This document shows, piece by piece, positions 7,525 to 15,450 of a DNA stretch of 29,587 nucleotides; positions within the stretch are counted from its first letter, which is position 1; each line of letters starts with the position of its first letter. The stretch comes from Candidatus Zhuqueibacterota bacterium RBG_16_48_16. Lineage in GTDB: Bacteria > Zhuqueibacterota > Zhuqueibacteria > Residuimicrobiales > Sediminimicrobiaceae. Under the pieces are notes generated by a model, which made no database searches, was not told the origin of the DNA, and worked only from the letters and a program-made list of their open reading frames with translations. The stretch is from assembly GCA_001771235.1 (NCBI GenBank), contig METF01000314.1, positions 599 to 30,185 of the forward strand. The letters run 5' to 3'. Both the position numbers and the translations under genes were made by a program.

Positions 7525-8781
7525 ATGGCACGAGCAGATTTTACCCGTATCGCAACCAACATCGGCGCCTTGAATGCTTTAAATTCGCTGAAGAATGTGA
7601 ATAATCAACTGGCCATTCATCAGCAAAGGCTGGCGACCGGTAAACGTATCAACAGCCCTGCTGATGATGCAGCCGGTTGGACGATTAGCTCTACATTAAG
7701 TCTCAAAAGCACCGGACTTGGCGTTGCTTTGGACAACATTGGATCTGCCAAGAATCTGATGAGCGTTGCCGAAGGCCACCTGACCAATATCCGTGATATT
7801 TTGGCGGAGATGAAAGCAAAGGCCCAGCAGGCGGCAAACGATACCTTAGGCACAGATGAGCGAGCCGCCATTCTCGCAGAGCTTCAGGACTACAACACCC
7901 AGATCAATTCTGAAGTAGCCCAGGCCACCTGGTCCGGCATTGACATCCTGTCAACGGACAAGAACTTTCAAATCGGTGTGGGCACTTCGACGAGCGAGGA
8001 ATTGACCTTTAACGTTGCCGAGTTTGTTTGGAGCAACGGCACAAACACTACTTTTAATTCCGCCGGACTCGATGTAACAGCTTCTTCTTCGACCGTCAGA
8101 ACCGCGGCAACCACGACGACTACCGCGACGCTGAACATCGGATTTGGCGCCACGCCATTAGACACATCGGCGAACCTGAACAGCCTGGCAGGTGAATTGG
8201 AAACCGGGCATTATACCGTCGAAATATCCTCGGATGGCGCAGGCAGCGGCACCAACACGATAACCATCACCGTTCGGGATGGCAATGGAGATTTGGTCAC
8301 AATAGACGCTGACGGCGCTGCGAGTGGAGCTGTAGGCACAAGTCTTTCGACCACTTTTGCCGGGTCAGGCACCAATCCAGCCGCTGTTAATCTCGGCGTC
8401 GGCATTGTTATCGATCTCGCCAACGTTGCTACAGGAGCGGCCGGGTCAGGTGTTATGCACGTCGACTATGCACAGGGCGGTCAGGCGGTCGACACCATGG
8501 CCAATGCCCAGGCCTTTATGGACCAGATCGATACGGCCCTTGAGAATGTGAACGACGGTCTGACCTATATCGGTAACCAGGTGAACCGTTTAACATTCCA
8601 GGAACAATCACTGACCGTAGCTAAATTGAACACCGAAGCTTCATACAACCAGATCATGAACGCGGATATGGCTTTGGAACAATTGGAAGCTACAAAACTT
8701 ACGATTCTGCAACAAACTGCAACCGCCATGTTGGCCCAGGCGAACGCCGCGCCGCAAGGTGTGTTGAGCCTGTTCCAGTAG
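7525..8781 (+). CDS. fliC: Flagellin
   Basis: The 418-aa filament subunit has the conserved N-terminal D0/D1 region (residues ~5-145, e.g. NIGALNALNSL and LATGKRINSPADDAAGW). It also has the C-terminal D1/D0 region (~332-418, ending in MLAQANAAPQGVLSLFQ). The middle, ~165-325, is a hypervariable Thr/Ser/Ala/Gly-rich domain that includes a run of Thr near residues 195-200 and would be surface-exposed in the filament. AAGGAGGT at 7510-7517 is a near-ideal ribosome site, fitting a very abundant protein. A sigma-28 promoter lies upstream. Glycosyltransferases directly upstream and many exposed Ser/Thr suggest O-glycosylation. The symbol fliC (hag/flaA elsewhere) is assigned by family. Confidence 0.97.
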   Translation: MARADFTRIATNIGALNALNSLKNVNNQLAIHQQRLATGKRINSPADDAAGWTISSTLSLKSTGLGVALDNIGSAKNLMSVAEGHLTNIRDILAEMKAKAQQAANDTLGTDERAAILAELQDYNTQINSEVAQATWSGIDILSTDKNFQIGVGTSTSEELTFNVAEFVWSNGTNTTFNSAGLDVTASSSTVRTAATTTTTATLNIGFGATPLDTSANLNSLAGELETGHYTVEISSDGAGSGTNTITITVRDGNGDLVTIDADGAASGAVGTSLSTTFAGSGTNPAAVNLGVGIVIDLANVATGAAGSGVMHVDYAQGGQAVDTMANAQAFMDQIDTALENVNDGLTYIGNQVNRLTFQEQSLTVAKLNTEASYNQIMNADMALEQLEATKLTILQQTATAMLAQANAAPQGVLSLFQ

Positions 8782-8802
8782 AATTCATCACACAAGATCA
8801 AA

Positions 8803-8826
8803 AGCGCGGCCTGAAAAGGGCGCGCT
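8803..8826 (+). terminator. Hairpin after flagellin, possible weak terminator or mRNA stabiliser
   Basis: AGCGCG (8803-8808) pairs with CGCGCT (8821-8826), extended by CC/GG inside around a short A-rich loop. The downstream tract attcgtgttt is only modestly T-rich, so partial termination or 3'-end protection of the abundant flagellin mRNA is more likely than complete termination. Confidence 0.5.
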
Positions 8827-8873
8827 ATTCGTGTTTATAAACGTAGCAAATGGAACGACAGAGAGGATCGAAC

Positions 8874-9209
8874 ATGTTTTATCCCCGGTGCAATGGAAAG
8901 AAAGCAATGCTCGATAAATATCATGAGAATGAGATTTTTGTGGCAAGACCCGAACAGTTATTGCTCACTCTTTATGATCAGGCGATTTTGGGGTGCAAAA
9001 AACAGGATGAAGGGAAAGCGTCCTCTGCGCTCGCAAGGTTAATAGACGCTTTAAATTTTGAATACGCAGAAATTTCCGCCGGATTATTCCGACTGTACGA
9101 ATATGCCCTGAGGATGGTCAGACAGAAAAATTTCGGCCAGGCTCTGCCAATACTTACCGAGCTGAGGCAGACATGGACGGAAGCAATCCAAAAAGCAAGA
9201 GCTGCATAA
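8874..9209 (+). CDS. fliS: Flagellar export chaperone FliS
   Basis: The 111-aa helical protein contains the FliS signature: YHENEIFVARPEQLLLTLYD, followed by a small hydrophobic helix and a charged second helix. FliS binds the flagellin C-terminus in the cytoplasm, prevents early polymerisation and hands it to the export gate. Its place between flagellin and fliD is the usual one. The start is ATG 8874 with GAGAGGA upstream; an in-frame ATG at 8850 would add eight residues and lacks a good ribosome site. The N-terminal addition (FYPRCNGKKAM) before the conserved core is slightly longer than usual. Confidence 0.88.
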   Translation: MFYPRCNGKKAMLDKYHENEIFVARPEQLLLTLYDQAILGCKKQDEGKASSALARLIDALNFEYAEISAGLFRLYEYALRMVRQKNFGQALPILTELRQTWTEAIQKARAA

Positions 9210-9220
9210 AGGAGAATTAA

Positions 9221-10987
9221 ATGGCTGGCACGGCATCTGTTGGAAGTACAGGGAGTCTTGAATCGTTGATTCAACAGTACATGACCCTGGAACGGCGACC
9301 TTTGACGACAATGCAGGCGAACAGAAATTCTCTTTCTACAAAGTCAACCTTATTTGATGACGTAAAGACCCAACTGCAGGATTTGCAGGATTTGGCTGAG
9401 GAAATGGCAGAAACGGATGCCGATGAGTCTGTTTTCAATACCGTTCAGGCTTCTTCCGGCGATACGGATACCATAACTGTCAGCGCGGATGAAGGAGCGG
9501 CAGAAGGGACCTACCTTTTCAGAGTCAGGCAGTTAGCGACATCGACGACCATGAAAAGCACGGGGTATTTAAATACAGCCGCTTCGGTAAAAAGCAGCTC
9601 GCAAGTTGTCGCGGGAACAGGTTATTTGACTACAAGCAGAAGCTGGGCTCTGGCAGGATTTGCTACAGTCCCGGACGGTACGGCAACGATTAACGGCAAG
9701 ACTTTTACTTTATCCGATTATTCGACAGTTGACGCCTTTATGACGGCTGTGAACAATGACGAGGATGCGGACGCTCACATTTATTACAACCGGAGTACCG
9801 ACAGGTTTGTGATCGAGCACGATACGCCGGGAGAAACGCTGACTTTGGCAGAATCTGCAAGCGGTTTTTTGACGCAAGTTAATATAACGGCCGGTTCTTA
9901 TGCAGCAAATACGACCGGCGTTCAAACAGATGTACTTTTAAAGAATGCGAACTTTGATTACGCTTTCTCAGCCGCAGAGACGGGCAGTTTTACCATTAAC
10001 GGCGTTGAGATTGATTGGGATGCTGATTCGGACACGCTTGGAGAGATTATCTCCAGGATAAACGCCTCCGAGGCAAATGTAACGGCTTTTTACGATGAAT
10101 CATTGGATAAAGTAACCTTCACGGCCAATGAAACCGGAAGCGAAGAAATCCAATGGGAAGACGTTACCGGAACATTCCTGGGCGATGCGCTCAAGCTCAC
10201 GGGCGTGACGCAAAGTGTGGGCAATGACGCCAAATTTACTATCAATAGTGCCGATAGCGAAGATGAGATAACAAAAACATCAAATACATTTACCCTGAAC
10301 GGTCTGTCTGTTACTTTAAAAGATATAACAGTAGCCAACGGCAGCTATGCGGATTCCGGCACGACATCCGTAACAATAACATCGACGCAGGATACATCGG
10401 CCATTAGAACAAAAATATCGTCCTTTCTCACCAAATTCAATACGGTCAGAGATTATCTGAAGAACAAGCTGAGTGTCGATCCGACCACCTATTCGAGAGG
10501 CGCTCTGGCGGGTGAAACGACTTTTAGAAATCTACTGACAAATATGACGACCATTATTCTCGACCAGGTTTCAGGTGTGGGTGCGAATGATCCGTCAACG
10601 CTCTATGAAATCGGGATTACTTTTGATGAAAAGTTGCATGCAAGTATTACGGATGAATCCACCATGAATGATGTGATCGAGAGTGATCCCTCTGCCGTTG
10701 CAGCTATTTTTAATTCGACTTATGGTATTGCGACCAGATTATATGACGTGTTGGATCTTTATACGGAAACTGACGGCATCATTGATGGGCGAAAAGATAT
10801 CATTGAAGACCAGATACAGGATATTGATAAGAGGGTGGACAAATACCAGGTAAGATTATCTATCAAGGAGAGACAATATCGAAACGAGTTGTATGCTGTT
10901 CAAAATCTGCTCAATCGTACTATTCAGCAGCAGAATTTAATGAGCTCTATCCTTGAGAGCGTGAATACATTATTGGGGTTGACCTAG
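9221..10987 (+). CDS. fliD: Flagellar filament capping protein FliD (HAP2)
   Basis: At 588 aa this is in the usual FliD size range. The N-terminal segment (SLESLIQQYMTLERRPLTTM, residues ~12-31, then a heptad-like helix) matches the FliD_N domain. The region from ~380 to the end (TKFNTVRDYLKNKLS onward to a coiled-coil C-terminus at ~530-588) matches FliD_C. The middle holds repeated beta-rich modules with FTINGVEIDWDADSDTLGEIISRINAS, the flagellin hook-like type. FliD forms the cap under which flagellin folds at the filament tip. AAGGAGAA precedes the ATG, 11 nt after the fliS stop, so the two genes are co-transcribed. Ser/Thr content is high, so it too could be glycosylated. Confidence 0.93.
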   Translation: MAGTASVGSTGSLESLIQQYMTLERRPLTTMQANRNSLSTKSTLFDDVKTQLQDLQDLAEEMAETDADESVFNTVQASSGDTDTITVSADEGAAEGTYLFRVRQLATSTTMKSTGYLNTAASVKSSSQVVAGTGYLTTSRSWALAGFATVPDGTATINGKTFTLSDYSTVDAFMTAVNNDEDADAHIYYNRSTDRFVIEHDTPGETLTLAESASGFLTQVNITAGSYAANTTGVQTDVLLKNANFDYAFSAAETGSFTINGVEIDWDADSDTLGEIISRINASEANVTAFYDESLDKVTFTANETGSEEIQWEDVTGTFLGDALKLTGVTQSVGNDAKFTINSADSEDEITKTSNTFTLNGLSVTLKDITVANGSYADSGTTSVTITSTQDTSAIRTKISSFLTKFNTVRDYLKNKLSVDPTTYSRGALAGETTFRNLLTNMTTIILDQVSGVGANDPSTLYEIGITFDEKLHASITDESTMNDVIESDPSAVAAIFNSTYGIATRLYDVLDLYTETDGIIDGRKDIIEDQIQDIDKRVDKYQVRLSIKERQYRNELYAVQNLLNRTIQQQNLMSSILESVNTLLGLT

Positions 10988-11014
10988 AACCGGTTTGCCC
11001 CAGGGAGTGCTATT

Positions 11015-11383
11015 ATGAAAGTCGATAGTTTGGAAAATGACTCCAGCCAAAGCACAGGCAAGAGCTTGTCTATGGCTGATGGTGTGCAAAGTGGGAATAA
11101 CAACCGCAGCGATCGACTTATAAGCGAACCAACGAAACTTGCGGATGATCAGCAAATCTCTGGGGAACATCTTGAAAGGACTGTAGAAAATTTGCAAAAG
11201 GTCGCCGCCAATCTCAAATCTCGTCTCAGTTTTAGCACGGATGAATCGACTGGAAAGACGGTTATCACGGTCCTTGAGGAAGATTCCGGAAAAATCATTC
11301 GCCAGATACCGCCGGAAGAGGTTTTAAGGCTGTCTGCAAAAATGACCGAAGTGATCGGGATCCTGTTTGACAAAGGCGTGTGA
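11015..11383 (+). CDS. flaG: FlaG family protein
   Basis: The 122-aa product has a low-complexity polar N-terminus. Its C-terminal FlaG domain runs about residues 50-120, with LKSRLSFSTDESTGKTVITVLEEDSG then IIRQIPPEEVLRL read as two adjoining motifs. FlaG proteins are found beside flagellin, fliD and fliS and influence filament length in several species; their biochemical role is poorly known. It follows fliD by 27 nt, and its stop is followed after one base by the next start, so it sits inside the operon. Confidence 0.85.
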   Translation: MKVDSLENDSSQSTGKSLSMADGVQSGNNNRSDRLISEPTKLADDQQISGEHLERTVENLQKVAANLKSRLSFSTDESTGKTVITVLEEDSGKIIRQIPPEEVLRLSAKMTEVIGILFDKGV

Positions 11384-11384
11384 G

Positions 11385-11807
11385 ATGGCCCAAGAACCTT
11401 CAAGTAATTTAGGATTCGTTCTGAAGGAGCAGTACGAAAATTTATGTTCGCTGGAAATGATGAACAATGCTTTGCTGGCAAGGTTTGATATTGACGACGG
11501 TGAATCGGTCAGTCACGATCAAATTGATGCCTATTTCAAAGATTGCGAGCGTCACCTGACAAAGCTTTTTGAGTGTGAAAAAACTGTCAAAACGGCTATT
11601 CAGAGAGCCGAAAGCCAATGTACCGGGCAGGGCAATGCGGATAAAATGCGAACATTGATGAACATCCGTAACAAGGCCATTTCGATAAGAAAAACACTCG
11701 ATTTGCTGGTGGAAAAAATCAGTCGTCGGCGTAATGGATTATCAAAAAAAACATTGCAAATTTCGAAAAATAATCAGAAAATACGCCTGTACGCTCAGAA
11801 TATGTAA
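11385..11807 (+). CDS. Helical protein in FliT/FlgN position (putative flagellar export chaperone)
   Basis: I do not recognise a specific family in this 140-aa protein. It is predicted to be almost entirely helical, charged, and without membrane segments. It begins one base after the flaG stop; ATG 11385 is preferred to an in-frame TTG at 11367 because AAAGGCG lies upstream. Position after fliS-fliD-flaG and the long-helix composition are what FliT (FliD chaperone) or FlgN (hook-junction chaperone) show, but sequence similarity by eye is weak. A segment with Cys at intervals (KDCERH, FECEK, ESQCTG) is unusual for those families. The C-terminus is strongly basic (ISRRRNGLSKKTLQISKNN). Confidence 0.55.
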   Translation: MAQEPSSNLGFVLKEQYENLCSLEMMNNALLARFDIDDGESVSHDQIDAYFKDCERHLTKLFECEKTVKTAIQRAESQCTGQGNADKMRTLMNIRNKAISIRKTLDLLVEKISRRRNGLSKKTLQISKNNQKIRLYAQNM

Positions 11808-11848
11808 GACAGCCCCTGCTTATTTTTTGCTACGAAAAGGATAGTTGA

Positions 11849-12250
11849 ATGAAGATCTCAAACGAAAGCGCATACCTGCTAAAATTTCATTCTCGGCTGG
11901 ACAACTCGAGAGATAAATCAAAGACCGATCACGTCGACTCGAAAAAAGAGAGAGAAAGGGATCGTATCACTCTCTCTACAAAGGGAGAGAATGTTCGCGA
12001 AAACGATGCGGATTCAATTTACAGTCGCCAAAAAATCAACGAAGCACCAGGCCCGCGGGAATACGAAGTGGACACCAATGAAGGGAAGGAGCAGCACCGC
12101 GTGATGCAACCAGAGAGCGAGCAGGATTTGACGCCGTCGAACAGGCTGGAGCAAATCAAAATCAATATTCAAGATGGATATTATGAACAAGAGCAGGTTA
12201 TTAGCGAGGTATCGAAAATTATCGCAGAAGAGATATCGAGTAAAAAGTAA
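11849..12250 (+). CDS. flgM: FlgM-like anti-sigma-28 factor
   Basis: The 133-aa hydrophilic protein has an unstructured-looking charged N-terminus that includes DRITLSTKGE, which resembles the V-x-LS segment of FlgM. Its C-terminal ~40 residues, NRLEQIKINIQDGYY then EQEQVISEVSKIIAEEI, align well with the sigma-28-binding helices of FlgM (pattern RVEALKxAIxNGxxxxDxxKIADxLI). FlgM holds FliA inactive until the hook is complete and is then exported. AAAAGGA precedes the ATG, which lies 41 nt after the preceding gene. It is longer than typical FlgM (~95-100 aa) because of the N-terminal extension. Its location in a block led by a sigma-28 promoter supports the call. Confidence 0.65.
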   Translation: MKISNESAYLLKFHSRLDNSRDKSKTDHVDSKKERERDRITLSTKGENVRENDADSIYSRQKINEAPGPREYEVDTNEGKEQHRVMQPESEQDLTPSNRLEQIKINIQDGYYEQEQVISEVSKIIAEEISSKK

Positions 12251-12489
12251 TTTTTTGAGATTTATTTTGAGATCAGGTGCAAAAATCCCAAGATGAATGC
12301 GTTTAGCCCTCCTTTGAGTATCACCCCTCATTGTTTTTTGCTGTTTTTTCATCCTGTTCATTCGTTTATGCCAGGCGATCCATGAACTTACACAAGGCGC
12401 GGTTTCTGCATTCCTGAGTAATTTTTGTAGATATTTGTGTTCTTTTATGCTCTATTTCATAAACCAGTTTAGGTAAAAATACTCCAATC

Positions 12490-13467
12490 ATGGCCAAGCT
12501 CGTTTACAGTGCGCTAAAGAAAATCGCTCCTCCCCTCATACGCTATTCCACTATTCCATTCATTCGTCATATTCCGAGAAAGTCCGCCGCCATAATTGCC
12601 ATTCATGATTATGAGTCAAAGCTTTTATATGATTGTCTGGCGAAATTGAAAGAGAACTATCGTGTCATCCCGCTGTCTGTGTTAACAAACGACCTGCTCG
12701 ATGATCGGCTCGATTCCGGCTCGGTGGCCATCACATTGGACGACGGCATTTTAATACAGGTGAGGACAATTGCACAGATATTGGAGCAATTGTCCCTGCC
12801 GGCAACTTTTTTTATTTGCCCCGATTTTTTGGATTCGGACCATGTCTATTGGTGGGAAGAAGTAAGATTGCTGCTTTCTTTTACTTCGAAGATGAATATT
12901 CAGTTTGACGGCAATTTTTATTCGTTGAAGAACAAATACGAAAGATTCTCCGCATTCAAAAAGATCAACAAAGGCTTTTACTCAAAAAGCCAGGAAGAGA
13001 TTGAAAGTCGGCTGGTGCAGTTACACAAAGCCTGCGACATCGGCAGGGAGGATCTTCCCGTTCACCATTCCATTCGCATGGCAAAGACGGAAGACATAAC
13101 CAGGTTGATGAAAACAGGTCTCTTTGAAATAGGTAGCCACTCGATGGATCATCCGTGGCTGGCGCTTCAGACCGAAGAGGAGATAATCTACCAGGTAGGG
13201 GGTTCGAAGAAAAGGCTGGAACTGCTTTTTGGCAAAGTATCGGAATGCTTTTGTTATCCTTATGGACCGCGCGAAAGCGTCAATCAAAAAACATTAGAGG
13301 TGGCCGGCCGATTCTACAAGAGCGCGGTAACCGCTCAATATGGCCGCGTTCGATCCGGCGATAATCCTTTGCTGCTGAAAAGGGTGTTCCTGATGCCGGG
13401 TGAGAATTACTCAGTCTGGGAGGCCAAAATTAACGGCGTTTGGAAGCAGGTCGAACAATACCTATAG
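12490..13467 (+). CDS. NodB-type polysaccharide deacetylase
   Basis: The 325-aa protein shows the carbohydrate esterase 4 motifs in order: AITLDDGI (about residue 79; catalytic Asp and metal Asp), GSHSMDHPWL (about 216; metal-binding His pair) and CFCYPYGPRES (about 252). The first motif has Leu where TFDDG is usual, but the two Asp are kept. Family members remove N-acetyl groups from peptidoglycan, chitin-like or surface polysaccharides. No clear signal peptide is seen; the N-terminal segment is basic and only mildly hydrophobic, so a cytoplasmic step on a lipid-linked or free glycan is possible. The ribosome site is weak. The gene follows the flagellar block after a 239-nt gap with no evident gene or terminator. 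Confidence 0.85.
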   Translation: MAKLVYSALKKIAPPLIRYSTIPFIRHIPRKSAAIIAIHDYESKLLYDCLAKLKENYRVIPLSVLTNDLLDDRLDSGSVAITLDDGILIQVRTIAQILEQLSLPATFFICPDFLDSDHVYWWEEVRLLLSFTSKMNIQFDGNFYSLKNKYERFSAFKKINKGFYSKSQEEIESRLVQLHKACDIGREDLPVHHSIRMAKTEDITRLMKTGLFEIGSHSMDHPWLALQTEEEIIYQVGGSKKRLELLFGKVSECFCYPYGPRESVNQKTLEVAGRFYKSAVTAQYGRVRSGDNPLLLKRVFLMPGENYSVWEAKINGVWKQVEQYL

Positions 13468-13482
13468 TACAAAGTTCCGTTT

Positions 13483-13701
13483 ATGAAACAGCCGAAGAAA
13501 GAAATTAATTGTTACCGGTGTCAGCATTTCCGAATCACATGGGAGCAAGCTTTCCCGTACGGGTGCCGTGCTTTTAAGCTCAAAGCGAAAAGATTGCCTT
13601 GCATTGAAGTCCTGTCAGCCTCCGGGGTCGATTGCCAAATGTTCGTCCAAAAGGACAGGCCATTCCTCGATGTAAAAATAAACCGATTATGGGCTAAATA
13701 A
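13483..13701 (+). CDS. Small Cys-rich conserved hypothetical protein
   Basis: The 72-aa protein begins 15 nt after the deacetylase stop. It has CYRCQHF (C-x2-C, residues 10-13), FPYGCRAF, a further Cys near 40 and VDCQMF near 51. The pattern YRCxHFxxTWxxxFPYGCxAF...GxxCQxF is one I recognise from small conserved proteins of unknown function in many bacteria, sometimes mislabelled as uracil-DNA glycosylase-related. The four or five Cys suggest a metal site, possibly zinc. The ribosome site is poor (TACAAAGTTCC), so the start is less sure than the frame. Coupling to the deacetylase gene is likely from spacing; the function is unknown. Confidence 0.65.
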   Translation: MKQPKKEINCYRCQHFRITWEQAFPYGCRAFKLKAKRLPCIEVLSASGVDCQMFVQKDRPFLDVKINRLWAK

Positions 13702-14039
13702 TTTCACACGACACAATGAATTTATATTGTGTAAATCGCAATAATTCTTAAATTAGGCAGTATTTCATAGTAAACTTACGGAATAGCCTTTTTCTCAGAA
13801 ATGTTTTGAGCAAAGCACGGTTGAATTTTTACACAACAGTTATGTTTCCCGGGCATACAACACGCACTCCAACCTTATTGTTTTATTGTGGGAATCATAA
13901 TGGTATAATTTTTGATACTTTCGTTCTACGCTAAGCTCAATCGCTGGCAAAAGATATTATGGATTAATCACAGAAAAGAGGTTTATCCGTTTATTCGTAA
14001 AATCTCTGCGAAAAGTACCGGTTTCTTTCAAGTTTAATC
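13702..14039. other. AT-rich non-coding region
   Basis: No gene is seen. ACACAAT (13711-13717) and ATTGTGT (13726-13732) form a 7-bp hairpin just after the small Cys-rich gene, without a T tract, so it is at best a weak terminator. The rest is AT-rich; a TATAAT near 13914 has no good -35 at 17 nt. Confidence 0.5.
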
Positions 14040-14068
14040 TTGACTTTTAGCAAACGAGCAATTACATT
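14040..14068 (+). promoter_or_regulatory. Sigma-70-type promoter for the AgmX_C gene
   Basis: TTGACT (14040-14045), a 17-nt spacer and TACATT (14063-14068) form a good housekeeping-type promoter. Transcription would start near 14075, ~77 nt before the coding region. Confidence 0.6.
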
Positions 14069-14151
14069 TTTTTAGCTTGTTACTAGATAATCAGTTGTCT
14101 TGCAAGAGAGAATGCATCATCAGATTTTATCCTTTTAATGGATAGTGACCT

Positions 14152-15333
14152 ATGGTAAGCAGTAGAGCGCAACGATTCCCTAGGGAATTCAGAAAGCAAA
14201 AACTTGTATCCTTTGATTGGCGTTTTGCAGCGATAGTGCTCATTACACTTATTTTTCACGTCGGTTTCATCTATTTTTTTGGTACGCATTTGTCTACCAT
14301 TCTCAGAACTGATACAATTATGCAAATTCAACAGAGGTACGCCAACTTGCTTTTGGAGCGTGATTTGACTCATCCACGACCCTCGACTGAGCTTTCCCAA
14401 ATGGACCTTTTGAAAGAGGATATTCTGTACGCCGGCTATCGCAGTGAGGCTGCCGCCGAAGCGGGGGAGGTCTTGGAAGCGCCTTCGGGTTTGGCGTCCG
14501 CCGGTGGCGGAAGAGGATTTGAAATTTCCGGTAGTGCGGAATCGAATCTGCCTACGGCCGGCGAGATGGCTGCTGCCGGGGGGAGAGGTGGCGGCAGAAG
14601 GCGAAACGTGAACGATATTGCGAATGAAGTCGGGGAGATCGGTTTTTTGCGTATTTTAACGTCGGGTACAGGTTATGTTCCGCAGCAGTATATTGACTCT
14701 ATTAACGATTACAGCGAGAACGAGCATAAACGGCTGGGAAGCGTTCTGTCTTCTCTGGATGCTATGCAAGTTTCGCGCGGCCCTGATGGCAAAGGCTGGG
14801 GAACAGGACAGGGAGGACCAGGCGATGCTTCCACCGATCTGACCCGGGGGAGGGTTGTTCGAGGGACAAGACGTGAATCCCGCGCTCTGGATGCGGACCA
14901 GTTGATCGGCGCTTTGCAGCCGACAGGAACCGTGAGCTTTGAAAACATCGAGCGCGATAAAGAGGGGTTGAACACCACGCTGGGTGCTCTCAACGATTTA
15001 CCTGTTGAAGCTTCCTACCTTGATGACCAACAGCGTCTTCGACGAAAATCCGAATATGTCCAAGGCATAATCGCTCAACATCAGGCCGCAATCCTTGATT
15101 GTTATAAAAGAGTTCTCAAGCAACAGCCTGATTTAAAAGGGGAAGTTGAGATTCGTTTCGCGATCGATAAAGAAGGACGAGTCGAGTGGGCGGAAATACT
15201 CCATTCTACTTTGGGCAGTGACGAGCTGCATGATTGTATGTTGCGACGCATCAAAAGATGGAATGATTTTGGCCAGGGTGATCCGAACGGCCCGTCGGAG
15301 GTCTACCGCCAGACGTTCACATTTGGCTATTGA
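14152..15333 (+). CDS. AgmX/PglI C-terminal domain envelope protein (TonB-like)
   Basis: The 393-aa protein has a basic N-terminus, one membrane anchor (residues ~24-44, FAAIVLITLIFHVGFIYFF) and then a long periplasmic region. A Gly/Ala-rich stretch (~115-150) includes GGRGGGRRR. The last ~85 residues match the AgmX_C fold: ILDCYKRVLKQQPDLKGEV, then VEWAEILHSTLGSDELHDCM, RRIKRWNDF. The two Cys in DCYK and HDCM are conserved family positions and likely pair. Such proteins are TonB-like partners of ExbB/ExbD-type motors, first named in myxobacterial gliding. No ExbB/ExbD genes are visible here. ATG 14152 lacks a clear Shine-Dalgarno sequence. The transcript ends at a strong hairpin. The exact role is unknown. 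Confidence 0.8.
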   Translation: MVSSRAQRFPREFRKQKLVSFDWRFAAIVLITLIFHVGFIYFFGTHLSTILRTDTIMQIQQRYANLLLERDLTHPRPSTELSQMDLLKEDILYAGYRSEAAAEAGEVLEAPSGLASAGGGRGFEISGSAESNLPTAGEMAAAGGRGGGRRRNVNDIANEVGEIGFLRILTSGTGYVPQQYIDSINDYSENEHKRLGSVLSSLDAMQVSRGPDGKGWGTGQGGPGDASTDLTRGRVVRGTRRESRALDADQLIGALQPTGTVSFENIERDKEGLNTTLGALNDLPVEASYLDDQQRLRRKSEYVQGIIAQHQAAILDCYKRVLKQQPDLKGEVEIRFAIDKEGRVEWAEILHSTLGSDELHDCMLRRIKRWNDFGQGDPNGPSEVYRQTFTFGY

Positions 15334-15340
15334 GTGTCAA

Positions 15341-15370
15341 AAAGCCGGGCTTCAGGAACCGGCTTTTTTT
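15341..15370 (+). terminator. Rho-independent terminator after AgmX_C gene
   Basis: AAAGCCGG (15341-15348) pairs perfectly with CCGGCTTT (15359-15366) around a 10-nt loop and runs into a T tract to 15370. It lies 8 nt after the stop codon and separates this gene from the ffh operon. Confidence 0.92.
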
Positions 15371-15385
15371 ATGGCCAAAAACAGC

Positions 15386-15414
15386 TTGCAATAAAACAAT
15401 TTTTTTACTATAAT
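15386..15414 (+). promoter_or_regulatory. Sigma-70 promoter of ffh-rpsP-rimM-trmD-rplS operon
   Basis: TTGCAA (15386-15391), exactly 17 nt, then a perfect TATAAT (15409-15414). It lies between the upstream terminator and the ffh start, giving a ~30-nt leader. Confidence 0.82.
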
Positions 15415-15450
15415 TACCGGCTTTATAATTACTGAAAACCGAAAAAGGCT

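Noticed and set aside
13890..13930. Promoter at the TATAAT near 13914
   Set aside because: There is no acceptable -35 at 16-18 nt; the TTGACT-N17-TACATT pair at 14040 is better placed for the downstream gene.
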